Origin: Flaviramulus sp.
GTDB taxonomy: Bacteria; Bacteroidota; Bacteroidia; Flavobacteriales; Flavobacteriaceae
Direction: 5' to 3'
DNA length: 64,000 nt
Assembly: GCA_030731745.1 (NCBI GenBank)
Contig: JANQTJ010000035.1
Location: forward strand, 22,241-86,240
The notes under the pieces are model-generated. The model was given only the letters and a program-made list of their open reading frames with translations. It made no database searches and was not told the DNA's origin. Of this stretch, positions 33,820 through 42,308 are shown piece by piece. Position numbers and translations under genes: made by a program. The stretch's first letter is position 1; each line of letters opens with the position of its first letter.

Positions 33820-34794
33820 ATGAAACAACTACTAATCTTATTTTTTACAATTAGTTTTTTAGCTTGTAAAAAGGATGTAGTAAACACAAAATTACAGGGG
33901 TCTGTTTTTGGAACGGGTTATTCCATTATTTATGGTTCTGATGTTGATTTTCAAAATGATATTGATAGCTTATTTTTTGTTATAAATAACTCCATGTCTA
34001 CTTATCAAACTAACTCTATTATTTCTCAGTTAAATAGAAATGAAAACAATAAAGTGGATAATCATTTTATAAAAGTTTTTTCGGCGTCAAAACAAATTTT
34101 TCAGCAAACTAATGGTGCTTTTGATCCTACAATTGGTGTTTTAGTAAATGCTTGGGATTTTGGTCCTGAAGGTAAAATTGAAAACTTAGATAGTTTAAAA
34201 ATTGATAGTTTAATGACTTCAGTTGGTTTCGAAAAAGTTAAGTTTTTTAATGATAAAATCCAAAAACCAAAAAAAACTTTTATTGATTTTAATGCCATTG
34301 CAAAGGGTTATGGTGTTGATGTTATTGGAGAGTTTTTAGAGTCAAAAAATGTTAATAATTATTTAGTTGAAATTGGTGGTGAAATTAGAGTAAGCGGCCT
34401 TAATGCTGAAAAACAAAGTAATTGGAAAGTTGGTGTTGAAATGCCTGAGTTTGATGGTTCGCAATCTATATTAAGCGTTATAAGTTTGAAAGATGAAGCT
34501 ATGGCAACATCTGGTACCTATAGAAAATTTAAAATAGATGAAAACGGTTATAGATATGCACATATTATTGATGCAAAAACCGGTTATCCAAGTAAAACAA
34601 ATTTGTTAAGTATTTCAGTAATTGCAGATAACTGTATGATTGCAGATGCTTATGCCACGGCGTTTAAAGCTATGGGTATTGAAAAAGTAAAAGCTTTTTT
34701 GAATAATCATCCAGAATTAAAGGTTTTTTTAATATTTGAAAATGATAAAAACCAATTGGAAACACTCTCTTTAAACAATTTCCCTAAAAGCTAG
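33820..34794 (+). CDS. apbE: FAD:protein FMN transferase (ApbE), lipoprotein
   Basis: The 324-residue protein starts with a lipoprotein signal (MKQLLILFFTISFLAC, lipid Cys16) and has the ApbE domain: STYQTNSIISQLN, GAFDPTIGVLVNAWDFG, DFNAIAKGYGVDVI, LVEIGGEIRVSG, and a C-terminal DEAMATSGTYR and HIIDAKTGYPS. ApbE attaches FMN to a threonine of NqrB, NqrC and RnfG-type proteins, using FAD as donor, on the periplasmic side. Its place next to nqrA-F fits maturation of T227 of NqrB and T221 of NqrC. It is convergent with the following methyltransferase gene, overlapping by 4 bases. Confidence 0.95.
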   Translation: MKQLLILFFTISFLACKKDVVNTKLQGSVFGTGYSIIYGSDVDFQNDIDSLFFVINNSMSTYQTNSIISQLNRNENNKVDNHFIKVFSASKQIFQQTNGAFDPTIGVLVNAWDFGPEGKIENLDSLKIDSLMTSVGFEKVKFFNDKIQKPKKTFIDFNAIAKGYGVDVIGEFLESKNVNNYLVEIGGEIRVSGLNAEKQSNWKVGVEMPEFDGSQSILSVISLKDEAMATSGTYRKFKIDENGYRYAHIIDAKTGYPSKTNLLSISVIADNCMIADAYATAFKAMGIEKVKAFLNNHPELKVFLIFENDKNQLETLSLNNFPKS

Positions 34795-35558
34795 TTTTTA
34801 TAAACTACAGGAATAATTTCTCCTTTTGCTAAGCAATATTTTGTAATATCTGCTTCTGAAAGTTTTGCAGTATAATCAACTTCTTCAACTTTAAAACCGA
34901 TATTCCGAAGTTTTTCGAAATAATCTCTACCGTAGATTCGTACATGATCATATTGCCCAAAAATTTTAGCACGTTCTTTTCTGTCTATAATTAAATTATC
35001 TTCAAAAGTTTTATCTCTTTTTAAATCTTGCGGAATCTGAAAAACACCAAATCCGCTAGGTTTTAAAACACGATATAATTCTTGCATAGCTTTTGTATCG
35101 TCTGGTATATGTTCTAAAACGTGATTACAAAGTATAATATCAAATTCATTATCCTTAAACGGTAAATTACAAATATCAGCTTTAACATCGGCTAAGGGAG
35201 AATTCAAATCAGTAGTTACGTAGTTAAGATTTTTCATTTTTCTTAACCGTTTATAAAAAGCTTGTTCTGGAGCAAAATGAAGCACTTTATGGTTTGCTGA
35301 GAAGAAATTAGTCTCATTTTTTAGGTACAACCAAAGAAGTCTGTGGCGCTCTAAGGAAAGGGTAGAAGGCGATAAAACATTATTACGTTGTTTTCCGTAT
35401 CCGTAAGGTAAAAATGATTTAAAGCTTTTCCCATCAATAGGATCTGTGTATTTATCACCTTTTAAAAAGAAAGCTAAAATGGGTCTTATTAGATAACTAA
35501 GCCTAATAAGAATGGGCCTTGGGATTATGTTTAAGATAAATTTGAAGAGCTTTTTCAA
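34791..35558 (-). CDS. class I SAM-dependent methyltransferase
   Basis: The 255-residue protein has an N-terminal hydrophobic/basic stretch (LFKFILNIIPRPILIRLSYLIR) that could associate with the membrane. A methyltransferase domain of the type-11 class follows: VLHFAPEQAFYKRL, TTDLNSPLADVKADI, LPFKDNEFDIILCNHVLEHI and ELYRVLKPSG. The substrate is not recognisable. The start is TTG at 35558, directly after the cupin gene; no ATG is available upstream. It is probably co-transcribed with the cupin and map genes. Confidence 0.85.
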   Translation of the reverse strand: MKKLFKFILNIIPRPILIRLSYLIRPILAFFLKGDKYTDPIDGKSFKSFLPYGYGKQRNNVLSPSTLSLERHRLLWLYLKNETNFFSANHKVLHFAPEQAFYKRLRKMKNLNYVTTDLNSPLADVKADICNLPFKDNEFDIILCNHVLEHIPDDTKAMQELYRVLKPSGFGVFQIPQDLKRDKTFEDNLIIDRKERAKIFGQYDHVRIYGRDYFEKLRNIGFKVEEVDYTAKLSEADITKYCLAKGEIIPVVYKN

Positions 35559-35563
35559 AAGGA

Positions 35564-35881
35564 TTATTTATAATCTTCTCTAACAGGATAAAAAGTATCA
35601 GTTACCTCACAATCAGTCAATGCATTAGCACTATGAACGACGTTTGATGGTATAATTGTTACAGAACCTGGTTCTAAAATTTTGGTTTCACCACTTATTG
35701 TCATCTCTAATTTGCCAGAAATAATTTGTGTAGTTTGCTCATGAAAATGAGAATGTGAAGGTAATATAGCACCCTTTTCTATGGTAACAAAACCAATAGT
35801 CATGTTGTTAGAATGTACATATTTACCAGTAATTCCTTTTGCTAATTCTTTTGGTTTTATATCTTCAATTTTGTAATTCAT
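35564..35881 (-). CDS. small cupin-domain protein
   Basis: The 105-residue protein is a single cupin barrel: first motif GAILPSHSHFHEQTTQIISG (metal ligands likely the two His, and Glu after them) and second motif GSVTIIPSNVVHSANAL (His). It likely binds a metal ion and a small ligand; the reaction is unknown. It begins 2 bases after the map stop and ends 5 bases before the methyltransferase start, so the three genes are in one transcript. Confidence 0.88.
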   Translation of the reverse strand: MNYKIEDIKPKELAKGITGKYVHSNNMTIGFVTIEKGAILPSHSHFHEQTTQIISGKLEMTISGETKILEPGSVTIIPSNVVHSANALTDCEVTDTFYPVREDYK

Positions 35882-35883
35882 TT

Positions 35884-36702
35884 TTATAAAACTAAGCCTT
35901 CTTTACGAAATTCATTTTCTTCGTCACTTTCAATTCCCAAAGCATCATAAATATATGCAAAAGTTGAAAGCAACTCTGGTTTGCCATCAATAATAGCAAC
36001 ATCATGCTCAAAATGAGCACTTGGTTTATCATCTAAAGTAGTGATAGTCCAGCCATCTCTGTGTTGTTTTATGCGGTGTGTACCCATATTTATCATAGGT
36101 TCGATAGCAACTACCATACCTTCAACAAATTTTTTACCTCTACCACGTTTCCCATAATTGGGCATTTCTGGATCTTCGTGCATTTTTTTGCCTAAACCAT
36201 GACCTACTAATTCTCTTACAACACCGTAACCATGGTCTTCACAATATTTTTGAATGGCATAGCCAACATCGCCAACTCGGTTATTAGTTTTAAATTCTCT
36301 GATACCTACGTATAAAGATTCTTTAGTTACTTGCAATAATTTTTCGGTTTCGGGAGCTATTTCACCAACGGGAAATGTATATGCATGGTCTCCATAAAAA
36401 CCATTTTTTAAAGCACCACAATCTATTGATATGATATCTCCGTCAGTTAACGGAACCGCATTAGGAATGCCGTGAACCACTTGAGTATTTGGGCTCATAC
36501 AAAGTGTGTTAGGAAAATCATATAATCCTAAAAAACCAGGTATGGCACCATGGTCTCTTATAAACTCTTCAGCTATTTTATCTAATTGTAAAGTAGTAAC
36601 TCCGGGTTTTATAGCTTTAGCTAATTCTCCTAAAGTTTTTGAGACTATTAAAGCGCTTTCACGCATTAATTCAATTTCTTCTCTTGTTTTTATAACAATC
36701 AT
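35884..36702 (-). CDS. map: methionine aminopeptidase, type I
   Basis: I use ATG 36702 (MIVIKTREEIELMRESALI); a longer frame begins with TTG at 36720 and adds six residues not seen in the family. The 272-residue protein has the type Ia layout with the five metal ligands: DCGALKNGFYGDHAYTF (two Asp), GHGLGKKMHEDPEMPN (His), VVAIEPMI (Glu) and EHDVAII (Glu). It removes the initiator methionine from new proteins. It is longer than E. coli Map by a few residues at the C-terminus. Confidence 0.95.
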   Translation of the reverse strand: MIVIKTREEIELMRESALIVSKTLGELAKAIKPGVTTLQLDKIAEEFIRDHGAIPGFLGLYDFPNTLCMSPNTQVVHGIPNAVPLTDGDIISIDCGALKNGFYGDHAYTFPVGEIAPETEKLLQVTKESLYVGIREFKTNNRVGDVGYAIQKYCEDHGYGVVRELVGHGLGKKMHEDPEMPNYGKRGRGKKFVEGMVVAIEPMINMGTHRIKQHRDGWTITTLDDKPSAHFEHDVAIIDGKPELLSTFAYIYDALGIESDEENEFRKEGLVL

Positions 36703-36802
36703 ATTATAAAATATTATCAAATATAATTAAAAAGGAGTATTGTACTTTTGTTTATAATAAATGCTTTTTTGATGAATTAGGTAGATTTTATAGTGAATCA
36801 GA

Positions 36803-37207
36803 TTATTTTAAAAAATCAAAAAATCCTTTTTTCTTATCACGAATTTGTGGCGTTTCATTAGTCAGTATTTGATAAATTTCTCCCCATCCAACAAGACCAC
36901 CTATGTTTCTGTCATCAATAAATAAATCAGCATGTATTTTTCTGCTCATATCATTGTTAAACTCTTCTTCTGGGAAACTTCTATTCACTGCATAAAAAAC
37001 CACACCATTTTCTTCACAAAATTTAACAGCTTCATCTAATCTATTACCACATCTATAAGTCCATAAAATAAGTCGATGACCATCTTCTTGTAATTTTTTT
37101 AAAGTTTCAAAAGCAAAAATCATAGGCTTTCCAATGTTTGGGTAAGCATCTTCTACAATGGTGCCATCAAAATCGACAGCTATAATTAAATGTTGATCAA
37201 AGTTCAT
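36803..37207 (-). CDS. HAD-type hydrolase (BT0820-like)
   Basis: The 134-residue protein is a minimal HAD phosphatase: motif I VDFDGTIVEDAYP (nucleophile and acid Asp), motif II LILWTYRCG (Thr), and C-terminal DLFIDDRNIGG with paired Asp. It has no cap domain and matches the small Bacteroidetes BT0820-type HADs. The substrate is unknown. It sits between map and gpmI on the same strand with gaps of about 100 and 54 bases. Confidence 0.88.
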   Translation of the reverse strand: MNFDQHLIIAVDFDGTIVEDAYPNIGKPMIFAFETLKKLQEDGHRLILWTYRCGNRLDEAVKFCEENGVVFYAVNRSFPEEEFNNDMSRKIHADLFIDDRNIGGLVGWGEIYQILTNETPQIRDKKKGFFDFLK

Positions 37208-37261
37208 TTATATTTTGACTTGGGTTTAATGCAAAAATACAACAATTTATTTTTTTAAAGG

Positions 37262-38779
37262 TCATACAAGTGCATGCTGCGTCATAACTTTTGGTTGAGG
37301 AATGCCCATAAGTTTTAATATGGTAGGTGCCATATCTCCTAAAATACCGTCTTTAATTTCTGTTAGTTCATTATCAATTAAAATAACAGGCACAGGATTT
37401 GTTGTATGTGCTGTATTAGGTGAACCATCAGGATTTATCATCGTTTCACAGTTTCCATGGTCTGCAATTAAAAGTGTAGTATAACCATTTTCTAATGCAG
37501 TTGTAATAACATCTTTTACGCAAGTATCAACAGCTTCACAGGCTTTGATTGCTGCATCCATAACACCAGTATGCCCAACCATATCGCCATTAGCAAAGTT
37601 TAAGCATACAAAGTCAACTTCACCTTTTTGTAATTCTGGTACTAATGCATCGCGTAATTCGAAAGCACTCATTTCTGGTTTTAAATCGTAAGTAGCTACT
37701 TTAGGGGAGTTTCTTAAAATACGACTTTCACCTTCAAAAGGTTTTTCTTGCCCGCCAGAGAAAAAGAAAGTAACATGCGGGTACTTTTCAGTCTCGGCTA
37801 TTCTAATTTGTTTTTTGTGGTGTTTCTCTAAAACTTCTCCAAGGGTTTGGTTTAAATTATCCTTATTAAAAATAACATTAACATTTTTATAAGTATCATC
37901 ATAATTTGTAAGCGTTACATAATGCAAATCAAGTTTATGCATATTTTGCTCATGAAAATCTGTTTGAGATAATGCTTCGGTTAATTCGCGTCCACGATCT
38001 GTTCTAAAATTAAAAAAGATAACAACATCACCATTTTTTATTTTTGTAACGGTCTCGTTAGAGTTGTCAATCATTATTACTGGTTTTATAAACTCATCAG
38101 TTATGTCGTTATTATATCTTTTTTGAATAGTTTCTAATACATTATGAGATTTTTCTCCAAAACCATTCACCATAGCATCATAAGCTATTTTAACGCGTTC
38201 CCAACGTTTGTCCCTGTCCATAGCAAAATATCTACCTGTAACGGTAGCCAATTTACTATTCGTTTTTTTAAGTTGAGATTGTAATTCGGTTAAAAAACCA
38301 TAACCAGATTTTGGGTCTACATCACGCCCATCAGTAAAAGCATGTACATAGGTTTTGGTAAGGCCATAATCATGAGCAGCTTCCAATAATCCAAAAAGAT
38401 GATTAATGTGAGAGTGTACGCCACCATTACTAAGTAATCCTAAGAAATGAACATCTTTATTATTGGTTTTGGCGTAATCAAAAGCATCAACCAGAACTTT
38501 TTCGGTATTCAAAGTTTTGTTTTTTACAGCTAAATTTACTTTTACTAAATCCTGATATACAATTCTTCCTGCACCTAAATTCATGTGCCCAACTTCACTA
38601 TTTCCCATTTGGCCTTCAGGTAAACCCACATGCAAACCATCTGTGCGCAATGTCGCAAAAGGGTATTTTTTATACAGCGAGTCTATAAAAGGTGTATTGG
38701 CATGATCGATTGCAGAAACTTTCGGGTCTGGAGAATTTCCCCAACCATCAAGTATCATCAAGATTACTTTTTTATTCAT
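37262..38779 (-). CDS. gpmI: 2,3-bisphosphoglycerate-independent phosphoglycerate mutase
   Basis: The 505-residue protein is the two-domain Mn-dependent mutase of the alkaline-phosphatase superfamily. It has the N-terminal metal and serine motif LMILDGWGNS and GQMGNSEVGHMNLGAGR (phosphoserine), THAFTDGRDVDP, TGRYFAMDRD, and the C-terminal metal motif NFANGDMVGHTG with LIADHGNCE. It interconverts 3- and 2-phosphoglycerate in glycolysis. With fbaA at 5833-6900 the window holds two central glycolytic enzymes. It is of typical length (about 505-515). Confidence 0.97.
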   Translation of the reverse strand: MNKKVILMILDGWGNSPDPKVSAIDHANTPFIDSLYKKYPFATLRTDGLHVGLPEGQMGNSEVGHMNLGAGRIVYQDLVKVNLAVKNKTLNTEKVLVDAFDYAKTNNKDVHFLGLLSNGGVHSHINHLFGLLEAAHDYGLTKTYVHAFTDGRDVDPKSGYGFLTELQSQLKKTNSKLATVTGRYFAMDRDKRWERVKIAYDAMVNGFGEKSHNVLETIQKRYNNDITDEFIKPVIMIDNSNETVTKIKNGDVVIFFNFRTDRGRELTEALSQTDFHEQNMHKLDLHYVTLTNYDDTYKNVNVIFNKDNLNQTLGEVLEKHHKKQIRIAETEKYPHVTFFFSGGQEKPFEGESRILRNSPKVATYDLKPEMSAFELRDALVPELQKGEVDFVCLNFANGDMVGHTGVMDAAIKACEAVDTCVKDVITTALENGYTTLLIADHGNCETMINPDGSPNTAHTTNPVPVILIDNELTEIKDGILGDMAPTILKLMGIPQPKVMTQHALV

Positions 38780-39027
38780 TTTTTAAAAATTTTAATGCTA
38801 AACAAAGATAATTAAGTTTGATATAATAACAGGAAAATTATCTCTGAAATACTAGAGTTTTAAAGGCTTTTTAAGTTTGTTTAAAAAAGTAATGGTTACG
38901 TTAATTAATTACGAATGAAACGTTAAAAATTTGTTATAACTAATTTTTAGTGTAACATATTTAATTTTTGAGAGTCTTTTAAGTATATCAAAAAACGAAC
39001 GAATAAATTAATTTAAAATCTTTCATC

Positions 39028-39423
39028 ATGAAAAAAACAATCATTATTTCCACAATCGCATTATGTTTTTCAATCATAAATGTTAATGCAAAACCAATTA
39101 CAAAAAACATTGAAATAAATAATTCTGGGTATTTATTTAAAGTGAACTCATTTTGTGTTTCAATTGCTAAAGGTGATTTAGAAACTGTTCAAAAGTTGAT
39201 AGCTCGGGGAACTGATGTGAACGAGATTTCTAACGGAATGACACCTATAATGTATGCTGCTAAATTTAATAGAACAGATATTTTAAATCTTTTAATTATT
39301 CATGGTGCCGATTTAAATGCTAAATCTGATAAAAAAATGACAGCTTTAGATTATGCTAAGTTGCATGGTGCTGTGGATGCTGCTAATATTTTAAAAGAAG
39401 CGTTGTCAAAAAATGAAAAATAA
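39028..39423 (+). CDS. secreted ankyrin-repeat protein
   Basis: The 131-residue protein has a signal peptide (MKKTIIISTIALCFSIINVNA, cleavage near residue 21) and three ankyrin-type repeats (about 45-125). Repeat cores are SIAKGDLETVQKLIARGTDV, MTPIMYAAKFNRTDILNLLI, and MTALDYAKLHGAVDAANILK. Ankyrin repeats bind other proteins; the location is presumably periplasmic. No partner is evident. It has a 248-base upstream gap and its own terminator, so it is monocistronic. Confidence 0.9.
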   Translation: MKKTIIISTIALCFSIINVNAKPITKNIEINNSGYLFKVNSFCVSIAKGDLETVQKLIARGTDVNEISNGMTPIMYAAKFNRTDILNLLIIHGADLNAKSDKKMTALDYAKLHGAVDAANILKEALSKNEK

Positions 39424-39460
39424 TTATTTAAACATATAATTATTTGAGTTAGTCACTCAC

Positions 39461-39490
39461 AAAAAAGCCTTGAAAATCAAGGCTTTTTTT
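39461..39490 (+). terminator. terminator after ankyrin gene
   Basis: AAAAAAGCCTTGA and TCAAGGCTTTTTTT form a strong stem followed by a T run. It lies between convergent genes and may act both ways. Confidence 0.92.
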
Positions 39491-39507
39491 ATAAAATTTC
39501 ACAAATA

Positions 39508-39912
39508 TCAATATATATTTAAATTTTTATACATCATATAATGTATGCCTATATCTTTAATATTAAAAGTATTACCAATAGTTTTGTATCCAGTTTTTAA
39601 GTAAAAATTAACAGCAACTTCTCTAGCATTACACCAAATTACTTGTGTGTTTTGTTCTCTTAAAAGGTTTTCTCCAAAATTTAAAATAATGTTTCCCAAG
39701 CCTTTGCCTTGAAATTCTTTTAAAATAGCCATACCTCTTAATTGGTATTGGTTTTTACTTGTAATACAATTATGATTACTTTTAAAAAAAGAACAAATAC
39801 CCAATAATTCTTCATTTAAAAAAATCCCTAGATGAAACGTAGTTTCTAAATCATCTCCAGCAAAATGGCAAGTATCTATATGTTTACCAGCTCTTAAAAC
39901 TGGATGCCTCAC
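39508..39912 (-). CDS. GNAT-family N-acetyltransferase, unclear N-terminus
   Basis: The protein, read from GTG at 39912, is 134 residues and has the GNAT core: ELLGICSFFKSNHN, the acetyl-CoA pyrophosphate loop RGMAILKEFQGKGLGNIIL, VIWCNAREVAVNFYLKTGY. The first beta-strand of GNAT folds is missing at this start. The same frame continues upstream for about 26 codons (YKISKISALETYKV reads like the missing strand) but has no ATG, GTG or TTG before a stop, only ATT. Either ATT is used, the gene starts at GTG and lacks strand 1, or the start codon has been lost. It faces a decayed acetyltransferase gene. Confidence 0.7.
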   Translation of the reverse strand: MRHPVLRAGKHIDTCHFAGDDLETTFHLGIFLNEELLGICSFFKSNHNCITSKNQYQLRGMAILKEFQGKGLGNIILNFGENLLREQNTQVIWCNAREVAVNFYLKTGYKTIGNTFNIKDIGIHYMMYKNLNIY

Positions 39913-40046
39913 TTTGTAAGTTTCTAAAGCACTAATTTTGCTAATTTTATAATCAGAAGTTTTGATAGGGATTAAGTTTAGAATTTAATAATTCAAACTT
40001 AAAAATATTTTCCATAATTATTTACTTCAGATAAAAAAATTATTAA

Positions 40047-40472
40047 ATGTCTTTTGTACTTAAAATTATAGATAAAGAGTAAATACATAGTGTAATTTCT
40101 TTAGTTCAAAAATTAACCGGTTATAAAGTATCAAATGAATTGCTCGAACAAAGATTTCCAGAAATGATTATACAGAATTATGAATGCGTAGGTATTTTTG
40201 ATAATGAAGAATTAATTGGTGTTTGTTGATTGTGGTTTTGTACAAGACATTATTCAGGCATAAGTGTTTAGCCAGATCAAGTTTTTTATCAAGATTCTTA
40301 TTGAAGTAATGTTTTAGGTAAACATTTTTTTGAGTGAATCTGTAATTATAAGTATAGTAAAGGTTGTGAAGCTGTAGAATTTAATACCTATGTTGGTAAT
40401 CCTCAGTCGTATAAATTTTATTTAAATTAAGGCTTTTAAATTTAAGGTTTTCATTTTTTAAAAAAGCTATAA
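40047..40472 (+). pseudogene. GNAT acetyltransferase pseudogene with eight in-frame stops, no net frameshift
   Basis: Reading from ATG 40047 gives a recognisable acetyltransferase (ISLVQKLTGYKVSNELLEQR, NYECVGIFDNEELIGVC, LWFCTRHYSG, KGCEAVEFNTYVGNPQSYKFY, GFHFLKKL) to a stop at 40470-40472, exactly 142 codons. Eight internal stop codons interrupt it, all in this frame: 40080 TAA, 40227 TGA, 40269 TAG, 40302 TGA, 40335 TGA, 40428 TAA, 40437 TAA, 40443 TAA. Family positions suggest that Gly, Glu, Arg, Trp, Glu and Tyr codons were hit. Absence of any net frameshift with so many nonsense changes is unusual for a decaying gene. Confidence 0.85.
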
Positions 40473-40477
40473 ATTTT

Positions 40478-40509
40478 TTGCAGATGAACAAACACTTTAT
40501 ATATATTTG
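40478..40509 (+). promoter_or_regulatory. promoter of tRNA-Gly
   Basis: TTG (40478-40480), a 21-bp spacer and TATATTTG (40502-40509) fit the Bacteroidetes consensus. The tRNA begins 12 bases after the -7 element. Confidence 0.7.
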
Positions 40510-40521
40510 TACACGGTTATT

Positions 40522-40594
40522 GCGGGAGTAGCTCAGTTGGTAGAGCGTCAGCCTTCCAAGCTGAATGTCGCCGGTTCGAACCCGGTCTCCCGCT
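40522..40594 (+). tRNA. tRNA-Gly (anticodon UCC)
   Basis: A 73-nt cloverleaf: acceptor GCGGGAG/CTCCCGC, D-arm with AGCTCAGTTGGTAGAGC, anticodon stem CAGC/GCTG with loop CTTCCAA (anticodon TCC), T-arm CCGGTTCGAACCCGG. CCA is not encoded. It reads GGA/GGG glycine codons and has its own promoter and terminator. Confidence 0.98.
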
Positions 40595-40598
40595 CAAT

Positions 40599-40624
40599 AA
40601 AGCTTCATCATTTGATGAGGCTTT
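40599..40624 (+). terminator. terminator after tRNA-Gly
   Basis: AAAGCTTCATCA and TGATGAGGCTTT pair with one mismatch and are followed by a T run. It is also the end of the convergent pepE gene. Confidence 0.85.
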
Positions 40625-40626
40625 TT

Positions 40627-41334
40627 TTATTTTAAGTAATTTAATTCTGTTCCAGAATCTATTTCGTAAGGTGTTTTATTGTATTCAAAAACTCTAGCAG
40701 TTAAACGACCTTTTAAAATAATTGAATGTCGTTCAACTTTTAACCAACTTCCCTCACGCAAACCTATTACAGGAGGTGAATTATAATGATGAAATTCATC
40801 TATACGAATTTCCCTGGTTTCACCCATATGTTTACTGCTAGTATCTTGGTCTAAATAATGCGGATTAATATTAAATGGAACAATACCTAAAGCATTAAAA
40901 CTAGGAGGGTAAACTATAGGCATATCATTGGTGGTTTTTATAGTCAAGCCGCAAATGTTACTTCCTGCGCTAGTTCCTAAATAAGGAGTGCCTTTTTTAA
41001 GGCTTGTTTTTAAAGCATCAATTAAATTGTTTTTATAAAGTTGATAGGTAAGAACAAACGTATTGCCACCACCAACAAAAATGGCATCAGCTTTATTAAT
41101 TGCTTCTACAGGGTTTTCAAAAGAATGAATTCCCTTTACAGATTTTCCAATTTTGCTAAAAGCTTCACCTACTTTTTTTGTATATTCAATATGAGAAATA
41201 CCACCTGGTCTTGCATAAGGGATAAATAAGATAGTATCCGAATTTTCAAAAAACACCTTTAATTCATCTAGGATGTAATCTAAATAACCACTTCCGTGGA
41301 TTGTTGAGGTGCTTGCAATAATTAAGTTTAACAC
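40627..41334 (-). CDS. pepE: dipeptidase E (peptidase family S51)
   Basis: The 235-residue protein is an aspartyl dipeptidase of the S51 serine-peptidase family: MLNLIIASTSTIHGSGYLDY, FIPYARPGG, IFVGGGNTFVL, and the nucleophile motif GTSAGSNICG with Ser122. FNINPHYLD supplies the His. It cleaves Asp-X dipeptides in the cytoplasm. The start is GTG at 41334; this reproduces the family N-terminus without upstream ATG. Confidence 0.94.
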   Translation of the reverse strand: MLNLIIASTSTIHGSGYLDYILDELKVFFENSDTILFIPYARPGGISHIEYTKKVGEAFSKIGKSVKGIHSFENPVEAINKADAIFVGGGNTFVLTYQLYKNNLIDALKTSLKKGTPYLGTSAGSNICGLTIKTTNDMPIVYPPSFNALGIVPFNINPHYLDQDTSSKHMGETREIRIDEFHHYNSPPVIGLREGSWLKVERHSIILKGRLTARVFEYNKTPYEIDSGTELNYLK

Positions 41335-41453
41335 GAAATAGAGATTTTCTTAGTAAAATTAATCAAAAATCAATCAAAAAGTAATATCATAAAAAAAATA
41401 TAAATTATACATTACAATAAAATTAAAGTGGTATTTTGAAATAAAAAAAAGCC

Positions 41454-42254
41454 ATGAAAAAAATTATTATTTTTTTAGCATTTATCACCTCTACTTTTTC
41501 AATTTCACAAACTATAAATAGATTAGAAGTTTTAGGAAAAATTATTGTTGAAGGCAATGATATTTCAGGAATTACTATTTATAACACAACTTCCAATAGT
41601 GGTGTTATTTCCAATGAAAATGGAGAATTTACTATACAAGTTGCTTTAAATGATATTATTGAAGTTAGCGCATTACAATATGAAAATATTAAATTTAACG
41701 TAAATCAAGATATTTTGAATTCAAAAAAAATTAAGCTTTTTTTAATAGAGGAAATTAATCGTTTAGATGAAGTGGTTGTCTTGAAAAAAGGACTTACATC
41801 TAACTTGAAAAAAGATATTGAATCTGTAAATTCATTTAAGGCAAAATTAGATGTTTTATATTTTGGAATAAAACAAAATGAAGTCCTTAATTTTGATAAA
41901 GACTATAAATCTGAAATAACAAATGATGCCATAAGTACTCAACAACAAACGATGGTTAATGGATTAAATATTGTTAATGTAGTAGATCAGTTATTATTGC
42001 CACTTTTTAGATCTGAGGTTAAGGATAAAAAGAAAGTTGGTGTACCTGATGTTCCGGTTGAAAATATTAAATACTACTTTGGATCTGAGTTTCTTGTAGA
42101 TAATTTTAATATTCCAGAACATCGTGTTGAGGAGTTTATAAGATTTGTTGAAAGCGATGATTTTGATTTTTCATTACTCAATTATGGAAAAGAAATGGAG
42201 TTTTTGGAAGTTATAAATAAAAAAAGTATCATTTTTTTAAACTCAAAAGAATAA
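41454..42254 (+). CDS. carboxypeptidase-regulatory-like domain protein (paralogue 1)
   Basis: The 266-residue protein has a signal peptide (MKKIIIFLAFITSTFSIS, cleavage near residue 18) and a CarboxypepD_reg-like beta-sandwich (about 25-115; VLGKIIVEGNDISGITIYNT, GVISNENGEFTIQV, INRLDEVVV). This fold is the N-terminal part of TonB-dependent receptors, but no plug or barrel follows. The remaining about 150 residues are hydrophilic and unique. It is the first of three tandem relatives. Function unknown. Confidence 0.8.
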   Translation: MKKIIIFLAFITSTFSISQTINRLEVLGKIIVEGNDISGITIYNTTSNSGVISNENGEFTIQVALNDIIEVSALQYENIKFNVNQDILNSKKIKLFLIEEINRLDEVVVLKKGLTSNLKKDIESVNSFKAKLDVLYFGIKQNEVLNFDKDYKSEITNDAISTQQQTMVNGLNIVNVVDQLLLPLFRSEVKDKKKVGVPDVPVENIKYYFGSEFLVDNFNIPEHRVEEFIRFVESDDFDFSLLNYGKEMEFLEVINKKSIIFLNSKE

Positions 42255-42308
42255 AATTTTGTTTTAACAAAAGATTAATGGCTATTTACATTTTCTTTAT
42301 TATTTGAA

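Noticed and set aside
40047..40472. Recoded gene or alternative genetic code for the acetyltransferase
   Set aside because: TAA, TAG and TGA all occur in frame within 142 codons, at positions that appear to call for Gly, Glu, Arg, Trp and Tyr. No single recoding rule would explain this, and neighbouring genes use normal stops.
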